NCBI RefSeq assembly: GCF_001274785.1
Contig: NZ_LHPI01000025.1
Coordinates: 62,001-126,000 of the forward strand
Length of the DNA stretch: 64,000 nt
From: Vibrio hepatarius
GTDB lineage: Bacteria; Pseudomonadota; Gammaproteobacteria; Enterobacterales; Vibrionaceae
Direction: 5' to 3'
In this document: piece after piece, positions 43,316 to 53,100 of the stretch
Position numbering within the stretch: the first letter of the stretch is position 1
Layout: each line of letters opens with the position of its first letter
Translations under genes and position numbers: made by a program
Notes under the pieces: model-generated
Database searches by the model: none
What the model was told of the DNA's origin: nothing
Seen by the model: only the letters and a program-made list of their open reading frames with translations

Positions 43316-43406
43316 CCATCGGCAACCCCGCTACCATGTATATGCATACTTAGGCCGGAGGCTTTGCGTCCTATCCTTTCGAAATAGTTTGCCCTGTGCG
43401 TGGCTC
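43316..43406 (-). promoter_or_regulatory. Class I c-di-GMP riboswitch (GEMM-I, Vc2 type)
   Basis: The minus strand reads CACGCACAGGGCAAAC, then a stem closed by a GAAA tetraloop (TTTCGAAAGGA). GGACGCAAAGCCTCCGGCCT (tetraloop receptor and core) and a second stem ending GGTAGCGGGGTTGCCGATGG follow. This is the GEMM-I consensus and is nearly the same as the well-known Vc2 aptamer of V. cholerae. It sits about 200 bases upstream of the tfoY start in the right orientation. The leader has no intrinsic terminator, which suggests control of translation or RNA stability. Confidence 0.95.
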
Positions 43407-43499
43407 TAGTCGAACTAAGAGAGAATAAATAATATTTGAGCTTAGTATCACAACAGGATGGGGTAAACGTGATCTTAATTCCGTATTTGCAAAGGAGTT

Positions 43500-43540
43500 T
43501 GCGCGTTTAATCACCGATCGGATTATTCATTAAACGCGCA
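43500..43540 (-). terminator. Long inverted repeat after purR
   Basis: A perfect 12-base repeat, TGCGCGTTTAAT (43500-43511) and ATTAAACGCGCA (43529-43540), with CCGATCGG inside the loop. It begins 8 bases past the purR stop. No clear T-run, so its role as a terminator is likely but not certain. Confidence 0.5.
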
Positions 43541-43547
43541 TAATCAA

Positions 43548-44555
43548 TTATTTATTGAGATCGCGGACGGTAAAACGTTCTACAATCTCTGGATGCATTT
43601 CGAAAACGCGCTTTTCATGCTCTTTATCTTTGATACGCTCAAGCAGGATTTCAAACGCGTTTTTACCGACACGACGTTTAGGTTGGTGTACCGTCGTTAG
43701 CGGTGGAGAAAAATACTCCGCTAACTCGATATTGTCATAGCCGATCACAGACATGTCTTCTGGGATACGGATGCCTTTCTGTTGCAGACGGCTCATTAAT
43801 CCCAGTGCCATGGTGTCGTTAAAACAGAAAATTGCAGTAGGTTTTTTGTCCATAGCGACAATTTTATCCGCAGCCAGTACCGCGGTATCGCACTCGAAGT
43901 TACCTTCTAGAATCCAGTCTTCGTCAACGGCTAGGTTTGCTTCTGCCATTGCACGTCGGTAACCAGCAATACGCTCCTGACACGCCAGTTTCTCAAAATG
44001 ACCGCTTAAGCAAGCAATGTCTTTGTGACCGTGGTCGATAAGGTATTTAGTTGCTAGGTAACCACCTTCTTCCGAGTTATCGATGATCTTATCTGCCTGA
44101 GAGCTTTCTGGGCCCCAGTCCATGATTACTTTCGGGATATCCTTATGGCGGTCCAGCATTTCGCTCAGTTCTTCTGTCAGGTCAGAACACATCACCAAAA
44201 TGCCGTCTACACGTTTTTCTGCCAACATACGGATGTAGTCACGTTGCTTTTCGTAAATACCACCAGTGTTACACAAGATCAGTGTGTAACCTTGGCGGTA
44301 ACAGTAGCTTTCTACACCGTCGATAACTTCAGAGAAGAACAAGTTGGTTGACTGAGTCACCAGCATACCGATCGTACGTGTACTGTTACACTTCAGGCTA
44401 CGAGCGACTGCGCTTGGGGCGTAATTAAGCTCTTGTACTGCTTCCATTACCTTTTCTTGAGTAGCTTCAGCAACAAAGCGTGTTTTATTGATTACGTGTG
44501 AAACCGTTGTTGTTGACACACCGGCTAAGCGGGCAACGTCTTTTATAGTGGCCAT
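43548..44555 (-). CDS. purR: LacI-family repressor PurR
   Basis: A DNA-binding repressor of 335 residues. Helix-turn-helix MATIKDVARLAGVSTTTVSHVINKTRFV at the start and the hinge helix with LNYAPSAVARSLKCN. The periplasmic-binding-like core shows SEVIDGVESYCYRQGY and NDTMALGLMSRLQQ. The pattern matches E. coli PurR, which represses purine genes with hypoxanthine or guanine as corepressor. I start at 44553-44555 because AGGA lies upstream and E. coli PurR begins MATIKDVAKRA. A longer frame to 44597 adds 14 unrelated residues. Confidence 0.92.
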   Translation of the reverse strand: MATIKDVARLAGVSTTTVSHVINKTRFVAEATQEKVMEAVQELNYAPSAVARSLKCNSTRTIGMLVTQSTNLFFSEVIDGVESYCYRQGYTLILCNTGGIYEKQRDYIRMLAEKRVDGILVMCSDLTEELSEMLDRHKDIPKVIMDWGPESSQADKIIDNSEEGGYLATKYLIDHGHKDIACLSGHFEKLACQERIAGYRRAMAEANLAVDEDWILEGNFECDTAVLAADKIVAMDKKPTAIFCFNDTMALGLMSRLQQKGIRIPEDMSVIGYDNIELAEYFSPPLTTVHQPKRRVGKNAFEILLERIKDKEHEKRVFEMHPEIVERFTVRDLNK

Positions 44556-44631
44556 AAGGTTTTGTCCTGTCGATGACTGCCGAGAGTGCTTATCCAAAGT
44601 TTAGAATAATCTGGCAGAAGTATCAGAAACA

Positions 44632-44657
44632 CAAAAACCGCTTTTAATTAGCGGTTT
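44632..44657 (-). terminator. Intrinsic terminator of torD
   Basis: On the minus strand: AAACCGCT, loop AATTAAA, AGCGGTTT, then TTG. It lies between torD and purR, about 120 bases past the torD stop. Confidence 0.6.
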
Positions 44658-44681
44658 GTATTTATTAAATTCGTTTTTATC

Positions 44682-44710
44682 GTTTGCGGTCACGATTCTA
44701 GACCGCAAAC
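44682..44710. repeat. Perfect 10-base inverted repeat between torD and purR
   Basis: GTTTGCGGTC (44682-44691) and GACCGCAAAC (44701-44710), with a 9-base loop. The arms resemble PurR half-sites (GCAAAC), but they are arranged outwards and too far apart for a PUR box. Probably an mRNA hairpin. Confidence 0.45.
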
Positions 44711-44771
44711 CTGATAAGAGCAAACAAAAAGGTGTTCGTTACCTGTGAAGGGTCACAAAACGTGTGGTTTT

Positions 44772-45419
44772 TTATTCGCCTTTTAAGTAGCTGCTATCGA
44801 GTTGCAGGAAGGCTACCAGCAGCAATGTCAGCGCTGAATAGAAGCCAAATTTATCCAGCGTTTGGCACTTCTCGGCAAACTTCGGTGTCCAGCTCAGTAG
44901 CTGAGTCTGGATAAAGTTGTCTTGTTGAAGCAGAGCGTCTTCCAACTCGGTTTCACTCTCTAACTCATTCGAGCGAATGATAAGATTGCCAAAGAAATCG
45001 AGCTCGATAGCGATGTGGTCAGCAGGCTCGTTCAGTTGCTTATTCACCATCACGCCGTGTTTTTGCATCAACTCTTCCATTTCTTTCGCAGGAAAGTCAT
45101 TCAACAAACCAGATTTACCCAAGTAAATCGAAGCGTAAGGCAGCGCCGAGTCTCTATCCGATTTAAGGAACAAGTCACAGAAGTCCGCAGCAAGCTCAAG
45201 TTGCGCGTCTTCGCGATCCATCAGGCGATTGAGCGCGTCGATAAATTTTGTAACTGCGGGTTTCAATGTCTCGTTTTCGCCAAGACCAGTTAAAAAAGAA
45301 CGAATCTCGGCCGAATGGTATTGGTCTATACTTTCTTGCGTTAACTCTTTGGCAAACAGGCTAGATAACCACCAGTAAATTTCTGCGCGTTTTTCATTAA
45401 ATGCTTTAATTTCTTGCAT
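44772..45419 (-). CDS. torD: TorD chaperone for TMAO reductase
   Basis: A cytoplasmic helical protein of 215 residues. NEKRAEIYWWLSSLFAKELT at the start and the family motif DFCDLFLKSDRDSALPYASIYL, then PADHIAIELDFFGNLI. It binds the signal peptide and apo-form of TorA and helps molybdenum cofactor insertion. Here it is separate from any torCA genes in the window, but divergent from torR. The ribosome-binding site AGGAG lies 8 bases before the ATG. Confidence 0.92.
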   Translation of the reverse strand: MQEIKAFNEKRAEIYWWLSSLFAKELTQESIDQYHSAEIRSFLTGLGENETLKPAVTKFIDALNRLMDREDAQLELAADFCDLFLKSDRDSALPYASIYLGKSGLLNDFPAKEMEELMQKHGVMVNKQLNEPADHIAIELDFFGNLIIRSNELESETELEDALLQQDNFIQTQLLSWTPKFAEKCQTLDKFGFYSALTLLLVAFLQLDSSYLKGE

Positions 45420-45515
45420 TAGGTATTACTCCTAAAATAACTACTGACTAGTCTAACCAATAAAAATGAATAGCGATAACGCCAGTTGTGAGTAAATAAG
45501 TGAAAATATGCTGAA

Positions 45516-45525
45516 AAATGAACAG
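45516..45525. promoter_or_regulatory. Candidate Tor box between torD and torR
   Basis: AAATGAACAG is the reverse complement of CTGTTCATTT, differing at one position from the E. coli Tor box CTGTTCATAT. It lies about 95 bases upstream of torD. Two weaker ATGAATAG copies lie near 45465 and 45606. Confidence 0.4.
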
Positions 45526-45655
45526 GTGGCGCGGTTTTGTCTTGAATCAATAAAAAATCATCTTTCTTAATTTTAAAGTGACAAATACTAGAAATGTTAC
45601 TAGTTATGAATAGAATACAGGCTTAAACGATGACCAATGTAAATAAGTGGTGTAA

Positions 45656-46369
45656 ATGAGCTATCACGTATTAGTTGTAGAAGATGACGCAGTAACTCGC
45701 AGCAAGCTGGTTGGCTACTTTCAAAATGAAGGTTACCAAGTCAGTGAGGCTGAAAGCGGCGAGGAAATGCGTGAGTCACTACAGAAAAATGCGATTGATT
45801 TGGTGATGTTAGACATCAATCTTCCTGGTGAAGATGGTTTGATGCTGACTCGCGAACTTCGCAGTAAATCAGACATTGGGATTATCCTGGTAACAGGACG
45901 CACGGATAGCATTGATAAGATCGTCGGCCTTGAAATGGGTGCAGACGATTACGTAACTAAGCCATTTGAGCTTCGCGAGTTACTCGTGCGTGTTAAAAAT
46001 CTGCTTTGGCGAATCTCGACGGCGCGCAGCGGTTCTAGCTCGGTTGACGAGGAGAAGCAAGGCGGCAATATTGTGCGTTTTGGTGATTGGACCTTTGACG
46101 TGCAGCGCCGCGCGCTAAGTCAAGCAGGGGAACCTGTTAAGCTAACAAAAGCAGAATACGAGTTGCTGGTGGCACTGTCGTCTTATCCTAATCAGGTTCT
46201 TAGCAGAGAACGTATTCTCAACATGATCAGTCACCGCGTAGACGCGCCAAATGACCGCACCATCGATGTTCTGATTCGTCGTATGCGTGCGAAGATGGAG
46301 TTCGACCCTAAGAACCCGCAAATCTTTGTCACGGTGCACGGTGAAGGTTACATGTTTGCAGGCGATTAA
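45656..46369 (+). CDS. torR: TorR response regulator
   Basis: An OmpR-family regulator of 237 residues. Receiver: acidic Glu9/Asp10/Asp11, phospho-acceptor Asp53 (VMLDINLPG), Thr and Lys (VTKPFE). Winged helix: VKLTKAEYELLVALSSYPNQVLSRERIL, then DRTIDVLIRRMRAKM. It matches TorR, which activates TMAO respiration genes when TMAO is sensed by TorS. No torS is in the window. Divergent from torD over about 236 bases. The ribosome-binding site is weak. Confidence 0.9.
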   Translation: MSYHVLVVEDDAVTRSKLVGYFQNEGYQVSEAESGEEMRESLQKNAIDLVMLDINLPGEDGLMLTRELRSKSDIGIILVTGRTDSIDKIVGLEMGADDYVTKPFELRELLVRVKNLLWRISTARSGSSSVDEEKQGGNIVRFGDWTFDVQRRALSQAGEPVKLTKAEYELLVALSSYPNQVLSRERILNMISHRVDAPNDRTIDVLIRRMRAKMEFDPKNPQIFVTVHGEGYMFAGD

Positions 46370-46402
46370 CGCTAGTTGAGATAACTGCACTGACAACAAG
46401 AT

Positions 46403-46437
46403 AAAAAATACCGAGGTTTAGGCCTCGGTATTTTTTT
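46403..46437. terminator. Bidirectional intrinsic terminator
   Basis: AAATACCGAGG (46406-46416), loop TTTAGG, CCTCGGTATTT (46423-46433), flanked by A- and T-runs. Between the convergent torR and elyC. Confidence 0.88.
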
Positions 46438-46439
46438 GA

Positions 46440-47228
46440 TTACGATTGGGTCGCAGCGGTATCGGTATTGGACGCCCAGTTGCGTAGGCGTTGCCAAATA
46501 GAGCCAAGAGTCTCATGCCAATAACGTTCGGTTTGCTCTAGGTACACGGCTTTAGGTGTGTATTTAACCCAAGGCTGAGTAACATTCTGCTGCGCAAGGA
46601 AGTTCGTCGGTGCAGGGTAGGGATTGAGACCTGCAGACTGAAACTCATGCAGCGCGCGCTTCATGTGGCTTGCAGAAGTCACCAGCACCAGATTCTTACG
46701 CATTACAAACGCAGCGGCTTGGCGTGCTTCTTCCCAAGTGTCTTTGGCCGTTTCCAATAACACGATATCAGACTTAGAAACGCCTAAGGCTAACGCCACA
46801 TTGGCCATCATTCTCGCATTGCTGACTTCTGCACCGCCAGCATAACCAGACAGAATCAATTTAGACCCAGGGTAAATACGCATAATACGAATCCCTTCCG
46901 CTAGACGCATCAATCCGGTTCGGCTTAATTCTGAAGTGGGTGGGATGTCATCGTCGACAACGTGTCCACCACCTAACACCATCACATAATCGATAGGCTG
47001 ATCGACTGGGAGAAACGCCGAATGTTGACGTTCTAGAGGCATCAGAAGACGCGATGAAACTGGCTGGAACGAGATAAGGAAAATACCTACAAACGAGAAA
47101 AGAACAATAAAACAGCCGGTCTTCTGATTTCTTGTGAACATGATAAGCATCAACCCAATCATGCCAATGATCAGCATAGCTGGCAGTGGCATTAGGAGTG
47201 ATGAGATCATTTTTTTCAGCTCAAACAT
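46440..47228 (-). CDS. elyC: ElyC/SanA/YdcF-family envelope protein (DUF218)
   Basis: A membrane-anchored protein of 262 residues. Two N-terminal hydrophobic segments (about 8-32 and 36-57) precede the DUF218 domain: DYVMVLGGGHVVDDDIP, then YPGSKLILSGYAGG, ALGVSKSDIVLLETAKDTWEEA and LVTSASHMKRAL. This layout is that of ElyC (YcbC), needed for peptidoglycan synthesis under some conditions in E. coli. In E. coli it also neighbours cmoM-mukFEB, which supports the name. Divergent from cmoM. Confidence 0.88.
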   Translation of the reverse strand: MFELKKMISSLLMPLPAMLIIGMIGLMLIMFTRNQKTGCFIVLFSFVGIFLISFQPVSSRLLMPLERQHSAFLPVDQPIDYVMVLGGGHVVDDDIPPTSELSRTGLMRLAEGIRIMRIYPGSKLILSGYAGGAEVSNARMMANVALALGVSKSDIVLLETAKDTWEEARQAAAFVMRKNLVLVTSASHMKRALHEFQSAGLNPYPAPTNFLAQQNVTQPWVKYTPKAVYLEQTERYWHETLGSIWQRLRNWASNTDTAATQS

Positions 47229-47341
47229 ACTAAATAGTCCGAAAAAACATCAGTTGATTATTTTTTAAGAGAAACCCTCTTTATTCCTGCCTTTCTTGTG
47301 ACAGAATAGCAGCACGATTAGACATAATACCCTAAGCTGCT

Positions 47342-48133
47342 GTGACTGAAGACCGCAATTTCGACGATATTGCCCACAAATTTGTAAAAAATATATATGG
47401 CTCGGATAAAGGCGAGATTCGCCAAGTCATTGTTTGGGAAGATTTAGAACAACTATTGACCGCGGTTGACGGCGATAGCCGAGCGCTTGAAATATTAGAT
47501 GCCGGAGGCGGTTTAGCACAAATGTCGCAAAAGCTTGCCAAGCTCGGACACCACATATCTTTATGTGATCTATCTTCGGAAATGCTGCAACTAGCAAGGC
47601 AGGATATTGAAAAAAACGGCTTGCTTGAGCAGTATCGCTTGATTCATTCACCCGTCCAAGACATCGAACGACACCTAGAGCGACAGGTTGATGTGGTGAT
47701 GTTTCACGCGGTGATGGAGTGGTTGGCTGATCCCAAGTCCGCTTTAGCGACAGTATTAGAACAAGTGAAACCGGGCGGCGCCGCTTCAATTATGTTCTAC
47801 AACCATCATGGGTTGGTCTACAAAAACGTGGTGTGTGGCAATATTCCTCATATTTTGGATGGCATGCCTCACCGCAAGAGATTTAAATTACAGCCACAGA
47901 AAGGCTTAAAACCTGAAGACGTCTACCAATGGATAGAAGACGCGGGATTTGAAATCTGTGGTAAATCAGGTATCCGCTGTTTTAGTGATTACATTGGGAA
48001 TATGCAATACACCGGCGACTACCAATATGAAGATGTGTTGGCACTCGAAAAACAACTTTGTCGACAAGAGCCATACCTCTCATTAGGCCGATACATACAT
48101 GTATGGGCAAAAAAGAAAGAGAAACAGGAATAA
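47342..48133 (+). CDS. cmoM: tRNA 5-carboxymethoxyuridine methyltransferase CmoM
   Basis: A SAM-dependent methyltransferase of 263 residues. It begins with GTG at 47342: (M)TEDRNFDDIAHKFVKNIYG, which aligns with E. coli CmoM (formerly SmtA). The SAM motif LEILDAGGGLAQMSQKLAKLGHHI, then CDLSSEMLQLARQDI. FHAVMEWLADPKSAL and EPYLSLGRYIHV also fit. It methylates cmo5U34 to mcmo5U in some tRNAs. It is separated by 2 bases from mukF. Confidence 0.93.
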   Translation: MTEDRNFDDIAHKFVKNIYGSDKGEIRQVIVWEDLEQLLTAVDGDSRALEILDAGGGLAQMSQKLAKLGHHISLCDLSSEMLQLARQDIEKNGLLEQYRLIHSPVQDIERHLERQVDVVMFHAVMEWLADPKSALATVLEQVKPGGAASIMFYNHHGLVYKNVVCGNIPHILDGMPHRKRFKLQPQKGLKPEDVYQWIEDAGFEICGKSGIRCFSDYIGNMQYTGDYQYEDVLALEKQLCRQEPYLSLGRYIHVWAKKKEKQE

Positions 48134-48135
48134 CA

Positions 48136-49473
48136 ATGAGTGAGATGACTCTCAATGCTGCAGAGCAACCAATTGACGAATTGGTTAGCTGGGTGAAGCA
48201 GCACGATTTCTCATTGAACCTGACGACTGAACGATTGGCTTTTCTAATCGCAATTGCGGTATTAAGCAACGAAAGGTTTGATGAGGAATTGGGTGAAGGT
48301 GAACTGCATGATGCATTTACCATCGTCACTCGGCTATTTGAAGACACCGGCGAAGCTTCGGCTTTCCGTGCGAACAATGCCATCAATGAAATGGTGAAGC
48401 AGCGACTGATCAGTCGTTTCACCAGTGAAGTGAATGATGGCGCGAGTATTTACCGTTTGTCACCGCTGGCAATTGGCATTACCGATTACTACGTTCGCCA
48501 CCGTGAATTTTCTAAACTCCGTCTTTCTATCCAGCTTTCAATGGTTGCCGATGAAATGGCAAAAGCGATTGAAGCCGCACAGAAAGGTGGCACTCCGGGT
48601 CACTGGAAGAAAAACGTCTACGGGGTACTGAAGTACTCGGTAGGTGAAATCTTCGATCAAATTGACCTTAACCAACGCGTGATGGATGAGCAGCAACAGT
48701 CTGTGAAGCTGCAAATTGCTGAGTTGCTCAATAAAGACTGGCGTGAAGCGATCAATAACTGTGAAGCACTGCTGTCTGAAACCTCTACCACGCTACGCGA
48801 GCTGCAAGATACCTTGCAAGCGGCGAGTGATGAGTTGCAAACTCAAATCCTTGATATCCAGGAGATTGTCTACGGAGACGATGAGCTGGAGTTTATTGAG
48901 GAAGCGCTGTTCGGTCTGCAAATGAAGCTTGACCGCATCACCAGTTGGGGCCAGCAAGCGATTGACCTGTGGATCGGTTACGACCGTCACGTGCACAAAT
49001 TTATCCGTACCGCGATCGATATGGATAAAAACCGTGCCTTCAGTACGCGCTTGCGTCAATCCTTCAAAGATTACTTCGATATGCCTTGGTATCTGACTTA
49101 TGCAGATGCAGAAAGGCTCACAGACCTTCGTGATGAAGCTCTGGTACTGCGTGACGACGAAGTCACGGGTCAAGTGCCAATGGAAGTGGAATACGAAGAG
49201 TTTCAACAAGTCAATGATGAGCTGTCAGAGCGCATTGGCGAGATGCTTAAAGTCCATAAAGAGCAGGGCAGTGCCATCGACCTCGGTGTGGTACTGCGTG
49301 ATTATCTAGCTCAGCATCCTCGCACTCATCACTTTGATTTAGCCCGTATTGTTGTTGATCAAGCGGTTCGCTTGGGCTATTCGGAATCCGACTACCAAGC
49401 AATTCAGCCAGACTGGCAAGCGATCAACGATTTTGGGGCAAAGGTACAAGCAAATGTCATCGACCGATACTAA
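48136..49473 (+). CDS. mukF: Condensin subunit MukF (kleisin)
   Basis: A protein of 445 residues that links the MukB heads. The N-terminal winged-helix dimerisation region (ELVSWVKQHDFSLNLTTERLAFLIAIAVL) and the helical middle are as in E. coli MukF. The C-terminal end ARIVVDQAVRLGYSESDYQAI is also typical. I start at 48136 because AGGA lies 7 bases upstream and the family begins MSE. Overlaps mukE by 20 bases. Confidence 0.95.
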   Translation: MSEMTLNAAEQPIDELVSWVKQHDFSLNLTTERLAFLIAIAVLSNERFDEELGEGELHDAFTIVTRLFEDTGEASAFRANNAINEMVKQRLISRFTSEVNDGASIYRLSPLAIGITDYYVRHREFSKLRLSIQLSMVADEMAKAIEAAQKGGTPGHWKKNVYGVLKYSVGEIFDQIDLNQRVMDEQQQSVKLQIAELLNKDWREAINNCEALLSETSTTLRELQDTLQAASDELQTQILDIQEIVYGDDELEFIEEALFGLQMKLDRITSWGQQAIDLWIGYDRHVHKFIRTAIDMDKNRAFSTRLRQSFKDYFDMPWYLTYADAERLTDLRDEALVLRDDEVTGQVPMEVEYEEFQQVNDELSERIGEMLKVHKEQGSAIDLGVVLRDYLAQHPRTHHFDLARIVVDQAVRLGYSESDYQAIQPDWQAINDFGAKVQANVIDRY

Positions 49474-50182
49474 TGAATACATGCCAGAGAATCTGGTGAA
49501 AGCAATTTCAAACCCTCTGTTTCCAGCGCTGGATAGCATGCTGCGTGCAGGGCGTCATATTTCTAGCGAAGACTTGGACAACCACGCGCTGTTGTCTGAC
49601 TTTGAAGTCGAACTGTCTTCGTTCTACCAGCGCTACAACACTGAGCTAGTGAAAGCGCCAGAAGGTTTCTTCTATCTTCGCCCGCGTTCAACTTCATTGA
49701 TTGGCCGCAGCGTTCTTTCTGAACTGGACATGCTAGTGGGTAAAGTACTGTGTTTCCTTTACCTTAGCCCTGAGCGTCTGGCTCACGAAGGTATCTTCAC
49801 CAACCAAGAGCTGTACGAAGAGCTATTGCAATTAGCGGATGAGAAAAAGCTGATGAAGCTGGTGACCAACCGTGCGAATGGCTCTGACTTAGACAAAGAA
49901 AAGTTGTTTGAAAAGGTACGCACTTCATTACGTCGCCTTCGTCGTCTGGGTATGATCATCAATATCGGTGAAACCGGAAAATTCAGCATCAGCGAATCGG
50001 TGTTCCGCTTCGGTGCGGTTGTACGTATGGGCGATGATATGCGCGAAGCGCAGCTACGTCTGATCCGCGACGGTGAAGCGGTAGTTCATACCAAAGAGCC
50101 AAGCCAAGGCAGCTTGCTTACTGAAGAAGAGGCAAGCGACGACAACGAGCAAGAAGAAACATTTGAAGAAGGTGAAGTATGA
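49454..50182 (+). CDS. mukE: Condensin subunit MukE
   Basis: A protein of 242 residues with winged-helix domains that binds MukF. It contains NPLFPALDSMLRAGRHISSEDLDNHALL, APEGFFYLRPRSTSLIGRSVLSELDM and SESVFRFGAVVRMGDDMREAQLRLIRDGEA, as in E. coli MukE. Start ATG at 49454 (MSSTDTNEYMP), which fits the family. The acidic C-terminal tail is typical. The stop overlaps the mukB start by four bases (ATGA). Confidence 0.95.
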   Translation: MSSTDTNEYMPENLVKAISNPLFPALDSMLRAGRHISSEDLDNHALLSDFEVELSSFYQRYNTELVKAPEGFFYLRPRSTSLIGRSVLSELDMLVGKVLCFLYLSPERLAHEGIFTNQELYEELLQLADEKKLMKLVTNRANGSDLDKEKLFEKVRTSLRRLRRLGMIINIGETGKFSISESVFRFGAVVRMGDDMREAQLRLIRDGEAVVHTKEPSQGSLLTEEEASDDNEQEETFEEGEV

Positions 50183-53100
50183 TTGAACGTGGTAAATATC
50201 AATCGCTGACCATGGTGAACTGGAACGGCTTCTTTGCTCGTACCTTTGATATTGATGGTTTAGTTACAACTCTTTCTGGCGGTAACGGCGCGGGCAAGTC
50301 GACCACAATGGCGGCTTTCATTACCGCGTTGATTCCAGACCAAACGCTACTGCACTTCCGTAACACCACTGAAGCGGGTAGCAGCCAATCGTCTCGTGAT
50401 AAAGGCCTGTACGGTAAGTTGCAACCAGGCGCGTGTTACGCTGCGCTGGATGTGGTGAACTCTCGTAACCAGCGTCTACTGTTTGCGGTGAAGCTGCAGC
50501 AAGTCGCGGGCCGCGATAAGAAAGTTGATATCAAACCGTTTGTGATCCAAGGTCTGCCTAGTCACGTCAAACCAACGGATATATTGATCGAAAGCGTTTC
50601 TGCCACTCAGGCTCGCGTGCGTCAAATCAACGAAGTGAAAGACGCAATCTCGCAATACGAAGGTGTGCAGTTCAAAGCTTTCTCTTCGATCGTAGACTAC
50701 CACGCACAAATGTTTGAGTTTGGCGTTGTGCCTAAGAAACTGCGTAACTCTAGCGACCGCTCGAAGTTCTACCGTCTGATTGAAGCGTCGCTTTACGGTG
50801 GTATTTCTAGTGCGATCACGCGCTCACTGCGCGATTACCTGTTGCCACAAAACGGCGGCGTTAAGAAAGCGTTCCAAGATATGGAATCGGCGCTGCGTGA
50901 AAACCGCATGACGCTGGAAGCGATCAAAACCACTCAGGCTGACCGCGACCTGTTCAAGCACCTGATCACCGAATCGACCAACTATGTGGCAGCAGACTAT
51001 ATGCGCCATGCAAATGATCGTCGTAATAAGCTAGAACAAACATTGGCTTTGCGTTCAGAGTTGTTCAGTTCACGTGAGACATTGGTTGAACAAAACAACC
51101 TGCTGAACCGCGTACAAGAAGAACTTGAACTGCTGGTGGACTCTGAGTCTGCTCTCGAGCAAGACTATCAAGCCGCTTCAGACCATTTACAACTGGTGCA
51201 AAACGCTTTGCGTCAGCAAGAGAAGATCGCTCGCTACGAAGAAGATCTTGAAGAGCTGAGCGAACGTCTTGAAGAACAAATGATGGTGGTTGAAGAGGCG
51301 CAAGAGCGCGTTCTGATGGCTGAAGAACAGGCGACCATTTCTGAAGAAGAAGTAGATAGCTTAAAGACTCAGTTGGCCGACTACCAACAAGCGCTGGACG
51401 TGCAGCAAACTCGTGCGCTGCAATATCAGCAAGCCGTGCAAGCGTTAGAGAAAGCAAAACAGCTGCTTGAAGACGAAAGCCTGACTGAAGAAACCGCGCA
51501 AGCGTTAGTGTCAGAGCTTAAGCATAAAGAAACCGAAAGCACTAACACCTTGCTGTCGGTGAAGCACAAACTGGATATGTCGTCAGCAGCAGCGCAGCAG
51601 TTTGATACCGCGCTGAAACTTGTCCAAAGCATCAAAGGACAGGTTGAACGCAACCAAGCGGCAAGCGTGGCGAAAGAAGCGTTGCAACAAGCGCGTGACG
51701 CAAAACATACCACACAGAATGAGCAGCAATGGCGTGCTCAGCATCGTGATTTAGAGCGCAGTTTGAATCAGCAGCGTCAGGCGCGCGAGTTAGTAGAAAG
51801 CTACCGTAAACAGCATAACGTTGAGCTGACGGATGAAATAGCGTTTGAGCAAGAGCGTGAACGCCATGCGATGCAAATTGAATCGCTAGAAATGGCGCAA
51901 GAAGAACTGCGTGAACAGCGTAGCGAGCAGCGCCGTATCGAGCAAGACGCCAGTGCCGAAATCCGCAAGCAAGAAGCGATTGCGCCGACTTGGATTGCTG
52001 CGCATGACGCGTTAGAAAAACTGCGTGAGCAAAGTGGTGCCGAACTAGAAGATAGCCAATCGGTAATGAGCCACATGCAAGTGGTGCTTGAGCAAGAGAA
52101 GCAACAATCTCTAGCGAAAGACAAATTGGCTGAGCGCCGAGCGCAGCTGGACAGCGAAATCGAGCGCTTAGCCTCTCCGGGCGGCTCTAACGATCCTCGT
52201 TTAAAAGGTCTGGCTGATACGCTTGGTGGTGTCCTGCTGTCTGAGATCTACGACGATATTACGATTGACGATGCACCGTACTTCAGTGCGATGTATGGTC
52301 CGGCTCGCCACGCGATTGTCGTGTCTGATCTGTCGGGTATCGAAGAGAAGTTGGTTGAACTCGACGATTGCCCAGAAGACCTCTATATCATTGAAGGCGA
52401 CGTTGACGCATTCGACGATAGCTCGTTTGATGCCGAAGAGCTGGAAGGCGCGGTTTGTGTTCGCATGAACGACCGCCAGATGCGCTACTCACGTTTGCCT
52501 GAAATTCCATTGTTTGGCCGCGCGGCGCGTGAACAGCGTTTAGAATTGCTGCGTGCCGAGCGCGATGAAGTGGTTGAGAAGCACGCTAAAGCGGCCTTTG
52601 ACTCACAAAAGCAGCAGCGTTTGTACCAAGCATTCAACAACTTTGTTGCTAACCACATTCAGGTCGCGTTTGAATCTGATCCAGAACGGGCGTTGATGGG
52701 CTTACGCGAAAAACGTAACCAAGTTGCGCGTTTGCTGGCGGATCTTGATGCGAAAGAGCAGCAACAACGTTCACAATTGCAAACCAGTAAGCAAGCGCTC
52801 GCGTCACTAGATAAATTAGCGCCGCATATAGCGTTGGTTGAAGACGATACTCTGCAAGGCCGTTTTGACGAGCTTGAAGAGAAGATCGCGCAGCTTTCAG
52901 AAGCGAAAGCATTCCTTAACAACCACGGTAAGGCGTTGCTTGAACTGGAGAAAATCGCTTCAGCGTTAGAAGCGGATCCAGAGCAGTTTGATGCACTGGA
53001 AGCGGAATACCAAGCGGCTGACCAGCAACTACAAGTGTTGAAGAAACAGATCTTCGCCTTGTCGGATCTGGTTGAACGCCGTCATTACTTCGCGTACTCA

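Noticed and set aside
43202..43387. Plus-strand open frame of 61 codons opposite the riboswitch leader
   Set aside because: It lies antisense to the conserved aptamer and has no ribosome-binding site; the RNA structure explains the sequence.
44682..44710. PurR operator between torD and purR
   Set aside because: The arms contain GCAAAC, but the orientation and the spacing do not form the 16-base PUR palindrome; more likely an mRNA hairpin.
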